Source of the DNA: Adiantum capillus-veneris
Taxonomy: Eukaryota; Streptophyta; Polypodiopsida; Polypodiales; Pteridaceae
DNA length: 64,000 nucleotides
Direction: 5' to 3'
Assembly (NCBI GenBank): GCA_014529385.2
Contig: CM043971.1
Location: 57,228,709-57,292,708 of the forward strand
In this document: positions 10,327 through 22,078 of the stretch, piece by piece
Layout: each line of letters opens with the position of its first letter
Position numbering within the stretch: the stretch's first letter is position 1
Translations under genes and position numbers: made by a program
Notes under the pieces: generated by a model
What the model saw: only the letters and a program-made list of their open reading frames with translations
Told to the model about the DNA's origin: nothing
The model's database searches: none

Positions 10327-10411
10327 GACTCTCCCCTTCTTGGAACCTTGTGTGATGGTGGTGGCCATCTTGGCCACCCACTTTTTTCAAATGTGTGTGT
10401 GTGTGTTACTT
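9874..10411. repeat. Composite microsatellite region with a 39-base G run
   Basis: A chain of simple repeats: (AG)n at 9874-9901, GT/GA-rich DNA, (TG)n at about 10140-10166, (AG)n to 10192, (TG)n to 10286, then an unbroken run of 39 G at 10287-10325, and a last short (TG)n near 10392-10407. All open frames here are products of the simple repeats. Confidence 0.95.
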
Positions 10412-11347
10412 ATATAATAAGAGATTAATGAACTTTAAAGCTCAAAAGACAGTTGGACTTACAGAAGTGACAATGATTAGTACAAAAACAACTCAGTCTT
10501 AGAATTATTTATGTACATGGCTATAAGAATGAGATTTCATTCTAGTGGAAAAATGCAATAGCTGATTAAAAAAGTGTGTCCCGAGAAGTAGTAAGAGCCA
10601 GTGATGTCAAAGACAGTCATTTGTTTCAAGCCAAAAAAAAATCCAAGAAAGGATAGAGTCCTCACCTGTATCTATCCAAACAAGACAACAGATATGTTAT
10701 AGGTGTCAATGGACTATATCAATTGTTATCCATGTCCAACTTACAACTTTTTCAAAACTGAAAACTATTGTCCAAGTTGTTTATGTTTTTTAGTGATTTT
10801 GGTTTTTTATTGTTTTAAAAATAAGTTTATTATCCCAAATATTTATGGGAGTACTTATAAGCATGGTTTCTATATAGCCCCATTTTTTAAAAAACCTGAA
10901 ATAGATAATAGCATACATATGATTCTGATCACAAGGCCACCACCCCTTTTGATCCAAGTATCTTAACCCCCATATCATCCCATAGATCAGTTTTTCAATA
11001 TCCAAATTATTTTGCCAGATTTATCAACCTCAAGTTCCTCTAGCTTTTTTAAGTACCATAAGCCATAAAGTCTCCAAATCAATAGCTTTAGATATCTTTA
11101 AACAACAAAAAATTTCATTGATAGTTTAAGGTAACCAACTTGGCTAAGCAAAACTAAATTGGATAGACCCACTTGTGCATACGGAATCTATTATACCACA
11201 ATTAGTATGCCAAATGAGAAGAAGACCTACTAAATCTAGTCAAGTTGGCCTAAAAAAGTTGAAAAACTATCACACCCTGGTATACAACATCAAAAGTAGC
11301 ACACAACAATACGTTGGTATCTTGCTACAAACTCGGTATCAAATGGA
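10406..11347. repeat. Direct repeat, left copy (LTR-like)
   Basis: A ~940-bp sequence that recurs in the same orientation at 13984-14921. Matching blocks include the stretches around TTATTTATGTACATGGC, TCCCAAATATTTATGGG and ATCCCATAGATCA. The copies differ by scattered substitutions and small indels. They could be LTRs of a non-autonomous element of about 4.5 kb. Neither clear TG..CA ends nor a target duplication could be fixed by eye. Confidence 0.75.
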
Positions 11348-13983
11348 TTGGAGGAATTTAAAACATATTTTTTGTTTAGTTGCACAAACATATTCAAATT
11401 CTGAGAGTACGAGGTCAAGGCAAAGGGTGATATCTATAGTAATGTTAGTAAAAATACCATTCAAAGCTAGGTTTTTGCACATAAGAGTAGGATTGTTGGA
11501 GCTTTTATGTAGTCTACTATAAACCAATCTTCTTGTGAAAGTTTCTGAAATTCAACTCCGAGATGTGGTGTGATCCAAAAACTCTCAGTAGACAACCATT
11601 TGTATGGTATGAGAGATATTCTTTGAAAAAAAACATTGTTCAACTAATTTAGTTAAGTCTAATAGGACAGTCTTCCCCAGTCAAAGAGTACGGACAAGGT
11701 CAATTAAGCATCTAAGTAAAGCTGATAGAGAAAGATATGGGTCTCTTGGAAAATTAGGGACGTGATTCAGCCCTTTTGCTGAAATCTTCTGGACTGTGGT
11801 ATCCTTAACTAAATTAAGATCACAATTGCATACATGCTTGCCATAAATGTCAAAATCTTTACAAAAAGAGCCATATTTATCACAAAAGCACAATCCGGGA
11901 CAGTGTTATGTCGTAAAAAATCATTACTGTAGACAAGATTCTTACTAGGTTAATGATACTTCCAACCAATGAGCACATTATCAAGTATTTCATGATTGCC
12001 AAGAAGTAAGCCAAAGCACTCACAAAATATTGTGTTGGGGTGAACGCAATCTAGAAGTTCAGTTTGGAAAAGACAATGTAAGTAGACAAACCCCTTGGAA
12101 GAGGTCTTCTTAGTAAGATGCATCCTTCCAGACAGGCCAAAAGCAACCTACACAGTATCAATGATCATAAGTCAAGGAGGTGGCGAATGGGAGTGTTTCC
12201 TCCTCTTCCACTAGTTAAGCATCAAGACTTTCCTTTGTTAAAATTGGAGGAAGAACTGGGGGTCAAAAAAGATATGAATGAATTATTAGGGGTGGTTAAA
12301 GATTTAGGTCTTTTCAGCGAGGGGAAGTCGTCATTTCAATACAAGGTGATTATCTGGACACCTTTACAGTTGGCATAAGTTGTTAGATAAATCCATAGTT
12401 CATCAAATTTGACTTGTTTAAGGATATCGAGCATAAGCCCACAAAAAATATTAAAAGCAATTTGAGCAACCACTAATTTTTTGGCTTGGTCTCATAACCA
12501 AGGGCAGATAAGGGATAAATGAAAGTCCATCGATTTCTCGCGGAAACGTTGGTCAAGATGGTTGAGGATAAACCAGATAGCATGGTCAAACCACATAATG
12601 CTAGATTGACATGAGGCTTTGGGGTCGAGAAAATAGCAGGCAAATTTTCCATATGGCCAAAATACATTCCTGATTGATTCAGTGTAGAAGTCCGGATTGC
12701 TTTTAGCAAACTCCATGTTCCCTTTTGTCCAAATGTACAGTCCTGCATTAGAGGAGCATTTAGTTAGACTTTTATGAGTTTTCCTTTGTCAAGGAACTGT
12801 CCTCCTTTCTTAATCTTAAGTCTACAATCCTCAACTGTGGAGGCAGGTAGATTAGCCAAATATACCCATTTTTCACTAAGAATGGGTGCAAGAAAGTCTA
12901 TGTTAGGTAAAACCTAGAGCTAGATCCACTTTAAAAGATTCAATTTCAATTTTTCTAACAGGTAAGAAAAGAAAAACTTTGGACACTTTGGGTACCATTT
13001 CCAAAAGATTAGAGTTACTAAGGGAGCAAAGATTGTTTTGAAACTCCTTGACAGCTTCAAGCGTAGCACTATCTCTGCAAAACATGCCACCTATTTGAGG
13101 GATAGCTAGAGTAGCAGGGGTACTGATAAAAGATGGATTGAGAAAATTAGATGGATATGGTCTAGAAGAAGAGAACGTGTCTAGCTCTTGTTGGTATTGT
13201 AAAGATAGTATAGGTAATTGGGCTATGTAATGGGAAATTATAGCAACCCGATCTTTGGAGTCTTTGTCCAAGGTAGCCAATATCTTGAACCAATCATTGA
13301 AAAAGAAAGCATGTGTAAGATAGATAGCTTTTTATCCGTGGCTAAGTCCAAATCATAGATTAATTGAGAAGCATCTAGACTGCAAATACATCTGAGGAAA
13401 AGAGAGGTTGCGACAAAGAGGGGTTCATAGGTTAATTCTAGGCCTTGCGAAAGAGCAAGGGTCTGTAATAGACAAAATTTTTAGTAAGCAAGAGATTACT
13501 TAGGGTAAGATGTAGCAATGCTTTCGGCATGTCAAGCTAGAAAGGGTCTAGTCTTAACAGCCAAGGATTTTTTTAAGAATGGTCCTTTAGCTAAAACCTA
13601 ATTTGTTCTGAAATCCTTGTATGCTTCTCTAGGTCATGGATGACTCTCATGCGAGCAGTCAGTTTATAATGTTTGTGATCTTGAAAGCTAATAGAAAATT
13701 ATGATTAGTATTGTAGGTTGGACCTGCAACCCTTAAATCGACAAAGTCAAAGACTATGATAGTTGTGTGCAGGTATCCAGAACTATAGCCTATGAAGGAC
13801 CAACTAACACCCAGGAAATACTATGATAGTTGTGCGCAGGTATCCATAAGTATAGCCTAGGAAGGACCATCTAACACCCCAAGACAATGGGTCCAACTTA
13901 GCACTATGATTCAAGCTAGTTTCCAAAGCCAGCGTTCTGGTTTTCCCAACGAGTTAGAAATGTATAGAATGTGTGCAACTATT
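11348..13983 (-). mobile_element. Interior between the direct repeats; unrecognised coding remnants
   Basis: This 2.6-kb interior holds no recognisable pol domains. On the minus strand, a 125-residue frame (13280-12903, MATLDKDSKDRVAIISHYIAQ) and a 91-residue frame (12748-12473, WSLLKAIRTSTLNQSG) are joined by a stretch that reads KWVYLANLPASTVEDCRL. The order suggests one decayed protein of about 270 or more residues read leftwards, perhaps a gag or ORF1-like protein. The WVYLANLP segment loosely recalls RNA-binding domains in plant retroelements, but I do not recognise the family. A 64-bp tandem duplication lies at about 13757-13884. If the direct repeats are LTRs, this would be a non-autonomous LTR element. 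Confidence 0.4.
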
Positions 13984-14921
13984 TTACTTATACAGAAGAT
14001 ATAAATGAACTTTTAGGCTCAAAAGATAGCTAGCTTTAGACAAGTGACAATGGTTAGTACAAAAACAACTCAGTCTAAGAATTATTTATGTACATGGCTA
14101 TAAGAATGAGATTTCATTCTAGTGTAAAAATACAATAGATGATCTAAAAAGTACGTCCCAAGAAGTAGTAAGAGCCAGTAATGTCAAGGACAGTCATTGG
14201 TTTCAAGCCCAAAAAAATCCAAGAAAGGATGGAGTCCTCACTTGCATCCATCCAAACAAGACAACAGATATGTTACAGGTGTCAATGGACTATATCGGTT
14301 ATTATCCATGTCCAACTTACAACTTTTTCAGCTAAAACTACTATCCAAATTCTTTATGTTTTTCAGTTCTTTTGGTTTTATATTGTTTTGAAAATAAGTT
14401 TATTATCCCAAATATTTATGGGAGTACTTATAAGTATGGTTTCTATAGAGCCCCATTTTTTTAAACCTTAAATAGATAATAGCATACATATGATTCTGAT
14501 CACAAGGCCACCACCCCTTTTGATCCAAGTGTCTTAACCACCATATCATCCCATAGATCAATTTTTTGATATCCAAATTATTTTGCCAGATTTATCAAGC
14601 TCAAATTCCTCTAGCTTTTTTAAGTACCATAAGCCATAAAGTCTCCAAATCAATAGCTTCGGATATCTTTAAACAACAAAAGAATTCCATTGATAGTTTA
14701 AGATAACCAACTTGGCTAAGCAAAACCAAATCTCATAGGCCCACTTTGGGCATACGAAATCTATCATACCACAATTAGTATGCCAAATGAGAAGAAGACC
14801 TACTAAATCTAGTCAAGTTGGCCTTAACAAAGTTGAAAAACTATCACGCCCTGGTATACAACATCAAAAGTAGCACCCAACAATACGTTGGTAGCTTGCT
14901 ATGAACTCGGTATCAGATGGA
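13984..14921. repeat. Direct repeat, right copy (LTR-like)
   Basis: The partner of 10406-11347 in the same orientation, ending at the shared TATCAGATGGA (TATCAAATGGA in the left copy). After it comes ~115 bp of unique DNA before the gypsy element at 15039. Confidence 0.75.
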
Positions 14922-15038
14922 ACAAAGGTTACTTCACGATATGCATTCAACAAACCACCAAGTGCAAATAACAATCACCCTTGAGGCTAGTAGTACCAAA
15001 TACAACATTACCTTTCAACGGTATATTATACCACCCTA

Positions 15039-15150
15039 TGTAAGGACATGGGTCCTACGGACAAGGCCACCGGCACGGCTAAACATTGTGTACGCTAGGG
15101 GGAGGCTATAAGATAGCATGGTTGGGTGGAGACCAGCACACGCATTACCA
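15039..15150 (+). repeat. 5' LTR of the old gypsy element (112 bp)
   Basis: It starts TGTAAGGACATGGG and ends GCATTACCA. It is the uninterrupted version, with a single GGCCACCG at the site where the right LTR carries an insert. At 112 bp it is very short for an element with a full coding region. Confidence 0.9.
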
Positions 15151-15162
15151 CCACCCTTTCAC

Positions 15163-15174
15163 TGGTATCCGAGC
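15163..15174 (+). other. Primer-binding site of the old gypsy element
   Basis: TGGTATCCGAGC, one base off the standard initiator-Met tRNA site, 12 bases after the LTR end. Confidence 0.8.
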
Positions 15175-15849
15175 TATTTTTGGGAAAGAAGAAAAGCGGG
15201 TTGCATGTGCATGCAACGCGCTGCTTCTCTCCCACGTTCCGCAGATAGTACGTCTCCGCTATGCACCAAAAAGAATACAGGTACAATTTTCTGTGCGTTA
15301 AGACAGACAATGACAACCGAACCACCGTCCCACCTATGCCTTCCACAACGCACGACTAATGCGGGCAACAAAGGAAAACTCTATAGCATCGAGGCTCCGT
15401 TGGCACCATTGGCTCTGCGCTTAGGAAGACCCGCTCAACCCTTGCATGAAGGAGCGTTGAACCCACCCCATGAGGGTAAGAGACCAACACTCTATCATCA
15501 AGCTATTGAGCCTTGTTGTGTATAACAAGGAAAGATAGCATACTTGTGCTGACAAGAAAGCTAGAAGGAAAGGGAAAGCTTCAAACTTCAAGGAAACAGT
15601 TTCACCCTTACTTTTCGCTTCTTAGAGGAAGGCAAGTTTTCCTCCAACATTCCTTTTTCTTCAAAGAAGAAGCCTCACCCATCAAGAAAAGCCTTCACAA
15701 AAACGACGAGTTTTTGTGAAGAATCCATGAAGGTGTTCTTACGACGAACGACACATGAAGTGCTACAATTCCGCAAGGCGAGGTTTGCATGCAATGCAAG
15801 TCACCGAGCATAAAACAACACAAAGACTTCAATCTTTACAAGGTACAAG

Positions 15850-16598
15850 TTGACTTTTTTTTCTCTCTCTCTTTACATTAGTGTGTGTATTACCATGGCC
15901 AGTGAGGATATCCCATCTACACACACTTTTGATTTTGAGCACTTAGATCAAAATCAGGGCACCACAGGTGCTGCCGACACTAATATGCATGACGATGATG
16001 ATCTAGTAGATCATGGCCTTGTAAGTATGGTTGCTTTCAAGACTTTGGAAAATTGCCAAAGCGTACTTGAACGCAACCTTTCTGCACTCAATGCAAATGT
16101 TACAAATCTTACTGAGCTACTTGTTAACTTTATGAATTCACAGATCGCTCAAGGAGCCACATGCGGCATGGTTGAAGGAAACCAAGCTGGCACCACTCAA
16201 GGATTCCAAGGGACAAGTGCTTCAGAAGATGTAGAAGTAGAAATGCATTGCTTAAGAATATTACCATTCCTGAGTTTCACGGGGAAGAGCATGATCCCAA
16301 CAAGGATGCGGTCAATACATTCTTACACAAATGGAGTGATATTCATAGGTTGAGACACACCCCAGATATTAAAATGGTTGTGGAAACAAGTATATCTCTT
16401 AAAGGCAAGGCCTGTAAGTGGTGGATGACATTTCCAATAGATGCTCGTCCTCCGTCTTGGGCTGTGTTTCAAGCTTCTTTCTCCAAAGAGTTTTTTGACT
16501 ACAATGAAGAAGATAAGAATTGGTTAGCATGGGACGCATGCCGCATGTCTAGCCTCTCTCTCCCACAATGCCTTTCAAAGTATCAAGAAATCATGTAA
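15850..16598 (+). pseudogene. gag of the old gypsy element
   Basis: The gag starts at the ATG at 15895 (MASEDIPSTHTFDFEHLD) and is split by a frameshift near 16245-16250. The second frame (16248-16598) carries the gypsy capsid block ITIPEFHGEEHDPNKD, AVNTFLHKWSDI, WWMTFPIDARPPSWAVFQASFSKEF, with the tryptophan pair typical of the retrotransposon gag family. It ends at a stop after LSKYQEIM. The capsid protein forms the virus-like particle of the element. Given the break, it is not functional. Confidence 0.8.
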
Positions 16599-16697
16599 AA
16601 ACTAGAAGGTCTATATGAATTCCAAAAGATACGTGGTTTCAATAGGGGTCTTGACAAAGACCATCGTCTTCATGTCAAGACCCAACATCCAAAAACT

Positions 16698-17375
16698 TTG
16701 GAAGAAGCCATCGGTCATGCCCAAAGATATGATGATTACCAAGAGAAAAAGGGAAATGTTTCCTACTCTAAGAATATTTTTTCTAAGAGCAATGTGTCTA
16801 AGAGCCAATGGCGAAGTAGATCTCCCACACGTTCCAAGAGGAATAAGAGACAATCGATCTCTCCACGCCCACAAGAGGCCAAGAAGCCTAAGAAATCACG
16901 AGATACTCCACATGGGTCTCTCAGCACTGCTGATTTCAAGCACACAAAGAAACTTAATTTGTGTTTCAGATGTCTTTTGGACCAACATAACAAGAAGTAT
17001 TTTTCTCTTTTGCAAGCACAACGCCTCACATTAGATTCATCTCCTAAATATTGTGCGGAAGAGGTTCTTCATATGGAAGAAAAGCACAAGTGTTGTGTGT
17101 CTGCTTCACTGTGGCAACCCACCTTTGGCCCCCGTGATTTGATTTGCATGCATGGCACTATTAATGGACAACGTGTTCGTATTTTAGTGGACGATGGTGC
17201 AACTCATAACTTCTTGAACTATAAGCGAGTCAAGAAATTTAAACTTACACAGACTCCCTGCTCCCACAAGTATGTTGTAGAGAAAATGTCTAGGAATGAT
17301 AAAGAAGTATGGGATACGGTAGTTCAAGGGGTTGGGATTATTGTTCAAGATCATACCATGACCCTTGACTTTTAA
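16698..17375 (+). pseudogene. gag C-terminus and protease of the old gypsy element
   Basis: A 225-residue frame joining the end of gag to the aspartic protease. A degenerate zinc knuckle reads CFRCLLDQHNKKYF: the final Cys of the CCHC pattern is replaced by Phe. Upstream lies a basic Ser/Arg/Lys-rich stretch. The protease active site reads RILVDDGATHNFL, with DDG in place of the usual DSG/DTG, so the catalytic Asp is present. The frame stops at 17375, and the link to reverse transcriptase (17376-17915) is full of stops. Confidence 0.78.
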
Positions 17376-17915
17376 GTTATGAACATGGACCGTGCTGATG
17401 TAGGTTTAGGACGGGAGTGGCTACATGGTTTAGGAAACACATTGCACACTAGTTATGAACACAACTCCTTATCCTTTATGGCCAATGGTAAACATGTGCT
17501 TTTGCTTGGTGAGAAAAATATACCATCTACACCTCGTATATGAACAACCGAGCTTTCTATTTTGTAGAAATCATATTTAATAGACTAAGTCTTTTTGTGT
17601 TAATGCTTGTCTCCAAGTCTTGTGAATTCTCAAGGGAAAAGTGTTGTGAATTGTAGTAATGGTATACAAAGTGCAATGAATTCTAATGATAAGCGAAGTG
17701 TTAACAAATCTAACGAGCAAAGTGCTCTCAATTTTAATTCTATTGAGCAACGTGCAACTATTGTAAAACAAAAATTACAAGAATTACAAGATTCTCCATA
17801 CTAGCATAACTCTAGTTTACTTTCTCCTTTTGCACGGAAAAAGCTAACTCACTTACTCACGGAGTATACTGATGTACTCTCAAGTGATTTACTGTCGGGT
17901 TTACCCCCTACACGT

Positions 17916-18640
17916 ATGCAGCATGGCATAGATTTCCTGCTAGGCACTAAACCGATGAGTAAACCACCTTATCATATGAGTGCTAAAGAAGCCAAGGAGG
18001 TTAAGAGTCAATTGGCTGACTATCTCACCCGTGGTTTCATTAGACCTAGCACTTTGCCTTGGGCATCACCAATTCTATTGGTAAAAAAGAAAGATGGTAC
18101 TATGCACATGTGTGTATATTATCGCGGATTAAACGCCATAACCAACAAGAACAAGTATCCTCTCCCTCGAGTGGATGAGTTGTTTGATCAACTCCATGGG
18201 GCAAGATACTATACAAAGATGGATCTTCGTTCAAGATACCACCAGTGCGTATCCTTTTGCAAGGTATCTCCAAAACTTCCTTTAGAACACAGTTCGGATA
18301 GTTTGAATTTTTGGTTATGTCTTTTGGTTTAACCAATGCTCTAGCTACATTTATGACACTCATGGATAGTGTCTTACGTCCCTATCTTGGAAAATTTGTT
18401 GTGGTTTTCCTTGATGATATTCCCTTTTACAATAAGACTAAAGATGAACACATAGAACACTTACGATTAATGTTCAAACAGCTACGAGCTCACGCTCTAT
18501 ATGCTAAGCGAATCAAGTGCGGTTTTTTTAAAACAGAGATACACTACGTCGGTCATGTGATCTCTTATCTGGCATCAAGATGGACACTGACAAGGTTGCT
18601 GCCATTCTTTAATGGCCACATCCCAACATAGTTGAGGTGC
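17916..18640 (+). pseudogene. Reverse transcriptase of the old gypsy element
   Basis: Two overlapping frames (17916-18332 and 18311-18631) carry gypsy RT motifs. The first has [54 protein letters not shown] and [10 protein letters not shown] (catalytic Asp). The second has [12 protein letters not shown] and VVFLDDIPFYN (the FLDD catalytic box) and ends near HYVGHVIS. A frameshift around 18245-18310 divides the palm, so no complete enzyme can be made. Confidence 0.85.
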
Positions 18641-19230
18641 TTCAAATATTCTTAGGCATGGTTGGATTTTATCGACAGTATATCCGTGATTATGCCAAAA
18701 TCGTTGTTCCTATGACGGATAAACTTGAAGAAAAAGGTAATACCTTTTCTTGGGAAGAAGCCCAAAAATGCAGTTTTGAACAGCTCAAGGTAGCTATAGC
18801 CATTGCTCCCATCCTAGCAATCATTGACCCACTTAAGCCGTTTGTGGTAGAGACTGATGCTAGTGACAAAGCAATTGCTGCAGTACTTCTCCAGGAGGAA
18901 AAACCTATAGCCTTTAAACGTAAAAATTTAGATAGAGCTCAATAGAATTATTATGTCTATGAGAGAGAGCTTTATGCCATAATTCAAGCTTTACAAAAAT
19001 GGCGACACTATTTATATGATGCCGAGTTTGAAGTAATTTTGTACCATGAGAGTATCAAATGGTTTACTACTCAAATGGACTTGAAGGGCCGTAAAGCTAG
19101 ATGGGGAAAAATCCTTCAAGATTTATGATTATAAGCTATGATATCGCAAGGGCCAATATAAAGTAGTAGTGGATGCATTAAGTAGGATGCCTCAAATAAA
19201 TTCCTTTGCTTTCATGGAAATAAAGAGTGG
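18637..19230 (+). pseudogene. RNase H of the old gypsy element
   Basis: The frame 18637-18945 carries the RT connection (FLGMVGFYRQYIRDYA) and the start of RNase H (VVETDASDKAIAAVLLQEEKPIAF; the catalytic Asp is in TDAS). After a stop at 18943-18945, the continuation YVYERELYAIIQALQKWRHYLYDAEFEVI keeps the catalytic Glu in the same frame. A frameshift precedes the end motif VVDALSRMPQ at about 19165. The domain is recognisable but broken. Confidence 0.78.
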
Positions 19231-19284
19231 ATTTTTGGAGTCATTACGTGGCAAGTGTGCACAAGATCAATCATATGCTAAAGT

Positions 19285-20250
19285 GTGGAGTGTATTTTAA
19301 AAAGGGATCCCTCACATGTCTTTGTAAATCCAAATCAACATGTCTCTACACGCACAGATAAAAACTCCAACACACAGAGCTCCACCCCTACTCGGGAAGA
19401 GCTTAAGCGATGGAAGAATTTTTCCATTGATGATGGCTACTTACTCCACAGGGGTAGAGTATGTGTGCCAAAGGACTCAGACACTAGGCGGAAAATCTTA
19501 TTTGAGTGTCATGATAGTCGAAGTGCTGGTCATCCAGGTATTTGTAAGACGTATGCCTTAGTTAGATGGAAATTTTATTGTCCAGGCTTACATCATGATG
19601 TTCAAGAGTACGTACTAAACTGTCAACAGTGCCAAGTTCATAAGGCATAACACCTCAAGGTAGGTGGCCTTTTACATCCTTTAGAGATTCCACAAGGTAA
19701 GTGGGAGAGTATCTCAATGGATTTTGTAGTAGGACTACCTACTACAAATCGTGGCCATGATGCCATATGGGTAATTGTAGACCATCTCACAAAGATGGGT
19801 TGATTCATTCCCACTAAGACTACCTACTACAAATCGTGGCCATGATGCCATATGGGTAATTGTAGACCGTCTTACAAAGATGGGTTGATTCATTCCCACT
19901 AAGACTACGGTTAAGACACCGAAATTAGCACGGCTATTTGTAGAGCATATATATAGATTCTACGGTCTTCCAGCTAGTATCATCAGTGATGACAGAGATC
20001 AAAAGTTTGATAATCACTAGAAGATATGCTACAAGCATACGTTAGCAAGAAGCAAACCAATTGGGAAGACTATTTATCTATATTGGAATTTGCTTATAAT
20101 AGTTCAAAGCATGTGACTATAGGGTTTAGTCCATTTATTCTTTTATATGGATTTCAACCTAGATTGCCTGTTACGGTGGGGTTGGCTAAGGAGAAGATAC
20201 AGCAAGCGAAGGATTTTCTCCAAGACCATTTTGACATGCTTTGAGTTGCT
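19285..20250 (+). pseudogene. Integrase of the old gypsy element
   Basis: The frame 19285-19650 carries the HHCC zinc-binding domain (FECHDSRSAGHPGICKTYALVRWKFYCPGLHHDVQEYVLNC QQC pattern). The catalytic core follows in other frames: [13 protein letters not shown] (first Asp) at about 19710, then a ~90-bp tandem duplication at about 19740-19905, IISDDRDQKF (second Asp) near 19980, and 20026-20244 (WEDYLSILEFAYNSSKHVTIGFSPFILLYGFQP). The segment with the catalytic Glu appears to be missing between 20010 and 20030. The insert at 20286 then cuts the C-terminal region. Confidence 0.82.
19735..19910 (+). repeat. ~92-bp tandem duplication inside integrase
   Basis: The block from GACTACCTACTACAAATCG to GGTTGATTCATTCCCACTAA occurs twice in a row with few differences (CATCTCACA versus CGTCTTACA). 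It shifts the integrase frame. Confidence 0.85.
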
Positions 20251-20285
20251 AAACAGAATGTTAACACTAGTTTGGTACCAAAGAA

Positions 20286-21540
20286 GGACACTTAAGTGTC
20301 CTTTTTTTACAAATTAGATTAAATGCTACTTGCATCACACGGTGTATTTAAGAAAACCCTCTTGATATGCTTAAGTATGTTAGCTAGAAGGCCTTTGAAA
20401 AATATAACCTTGCAGTTTAGAATCTATCATGATCAAGAAATATACTCATCAAGTGGACCCCCATAAGACTGCGATTGATGCTTTGAAGAAATCAAGCTCA
20501 AGAAAAAATGAAGCGACCTTGTAGAAAATTGTACACAACTTTTCTACAATTGAGCTATAGATAATTACAAGTTTTATGTGCAATAAAATTTACTTAAGAG
20601 TATATAAAATAATGGGAAGTTCTACGTGTTTGCTATGGTCATTTCAAGCATATCGTTGTATGCATAGAAAAAATAGGTTTTTAATGTGTTTTTTAGTTTT
20701 AGAAAGTGATACATTGCTTTCCCTCTCCAATGAGGACTCAAGGTGGCAAGTAGAAGTGCTTTGGTAAGAAACAATTTTTGGATCATTTCAAATATTCAAA
20801 ATAGCGCATGCAAAATTTTTGATATTTTAATTCTAGTATTCAAAACCTCAAATAACTTCAAACTTTCCACACATATCAACTAAATGTATCAAAGTGCATG
20901 GTATAAATACAAATGGGATACCTAAAATCTTGGTTTCAATGTTATTGTGGAGGACTCAAGATTTTCAAGAGTTTTTGCACAATCAAAATTTCAAGATAGG
21001 GTGTAAACGACAAGATTTAAGTAGGTTAGGGAGCCAAAAAAAATATGTAGTTTCTTGGTTTTAACATATAAAGTCATTTGATGTTGTCAAATTGCACTAG
21101 AATAGCCCCAATTCCATTAGAGGACCTTTGAAAGGCCAAAATTTAGTCAGCACGTGCTCAAGTACGAAATTATGTTTTTAACTTGCAATTAAATTTGAAA
21201 CTATTCCTTGAAGGTCATTCCATTGTTTTGTAACACTAAGTACTAGCACTTGGCTTTTAAAAACATAAAAAAGCTCACTTCTATAAAAAGATATAAGAAT
21301 TTTATGATTTTTTTGGCAAAACAGCTTGAAATTTTACAAAAAATTACGACTTAGAAATTACCGAAATTCTCTCCAAAGGGCTTGTATTATGACATGGAGA
21401 AAAATCCAACGTTTCTTTCCCTCATAACCAACCAATGGTAGAAGCAAGGTGTAAAACACTTCTTTCTAGCTTGACAAATAAATTGCCAAAACTTTGTAAG
21501 AAAACAAGACACTTTAGTGTCTCGGGACACTTTAGTGTCC
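20286..21540. mobile_element. 1.25-kb insert with palindromic ends (probable non-autonomous DNA element)
   Basis: An AT-rich, non-coding segment that separates the integrase core from the integrase C-terminus. The left end is the 16-bp palindrome GGACACTTAAGTGTCC. The right end is GGACACTTTAGTGTCC (21525-21540), preceded by a shorter copy GACACTTTAGTGTC at 21508-21521. The coding sequence resumes right after it (LRTVKQAQDRYKKY). No reading frame of note lies inside and no clear target duplication is visible. A short-TIR DNA transposon derivative is the simplest reading. Confidence 0.6.
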
Positions 21541-22078
21541 AATTATAGAACTACGTACTGTTAAGCAAGCTCAAGATCGATATAAGAAGTACCCAAATGA
21601 GCATCATCATCTTGATACTTTTGAAGAAGGAGACAAGGTTTTCCTCAAGGTTCTGGAGCATTCAGAAATTCTGAAGACGAAAAAAGTTGCTAAACTTTCA
21701 CCAAGCTATTGTGGACAGTTTACCATTCTCAAACGTATAGGTCAAGTGGCCCATAAGTTAGCTCTTCTAGAGCACTCACAAGTTCATCCTGTTTTTCATG
21801 TTAGCCATTTACTAAAATAGCTAGGACAGAATGATAATGTCATTGACACAGGTGTGTCAGTTGACCTTAGCGAACCGCCAAGCATCCCTCATGAGTCCAT
21901 TAAGATTTTGGATTCTCATGAGCTTCGCACGAGACATCATGTTAGACGACAGGTGTTGGTAAAATGGCTAGATAGACCTAAACAAGGTTCTACATGGGAG
22001 ATTGTCTCCGCACTTAAGAAACATTTTCCTACGTTCTTTTTTGAGGACGAAAACAATTCTCCAAGGGGGGTAATGTAA
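21541..22078 (+). pseudogene. Integrase C-terminus and chromodomain of the old gypsy element
   Basis: After the insert, the frame reads AQDRYKKYPNEHHHLDTFEEGDKVFLKV, then LSPSYCGQFTILKRIGQVAHKLAL and HPVFHVSHLLK, the usual gypsy integrase C-terminal region, with a TAG near 21820. The frame 21854-22078 ends in a chromodomain (ILDSHELRTRHHVRRQVLVKWLDRP, STWEIVSALKKHFPTFFFED). In chromoviruses this domain directs integration to particular chromatin. The polypurine tract and right LTR follow at once. Confidence 0.82.
22060..22073 (+). other. Polypurine tract of the old gypsy element
   Basis: CTCCAAGGGGGGTAA lies immediately before the TG of the right LTR, as needed for plus-strand priming. Confidence 0.8.

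Noticed and set aside
9839-10428. Poly-Gly, poly-Pro, His-Thr and Arg-Glu frames
   Set aside because: Pure translations of microsatellites and the G run.
15039-15150. Deletion in the left LTR by the 8-bp repeat GGCCACCG
   Set aside because: The extra sequence in the right LTR has inverted ends exactly inside the 8-bp repeat, so insertion there explains the difference better.
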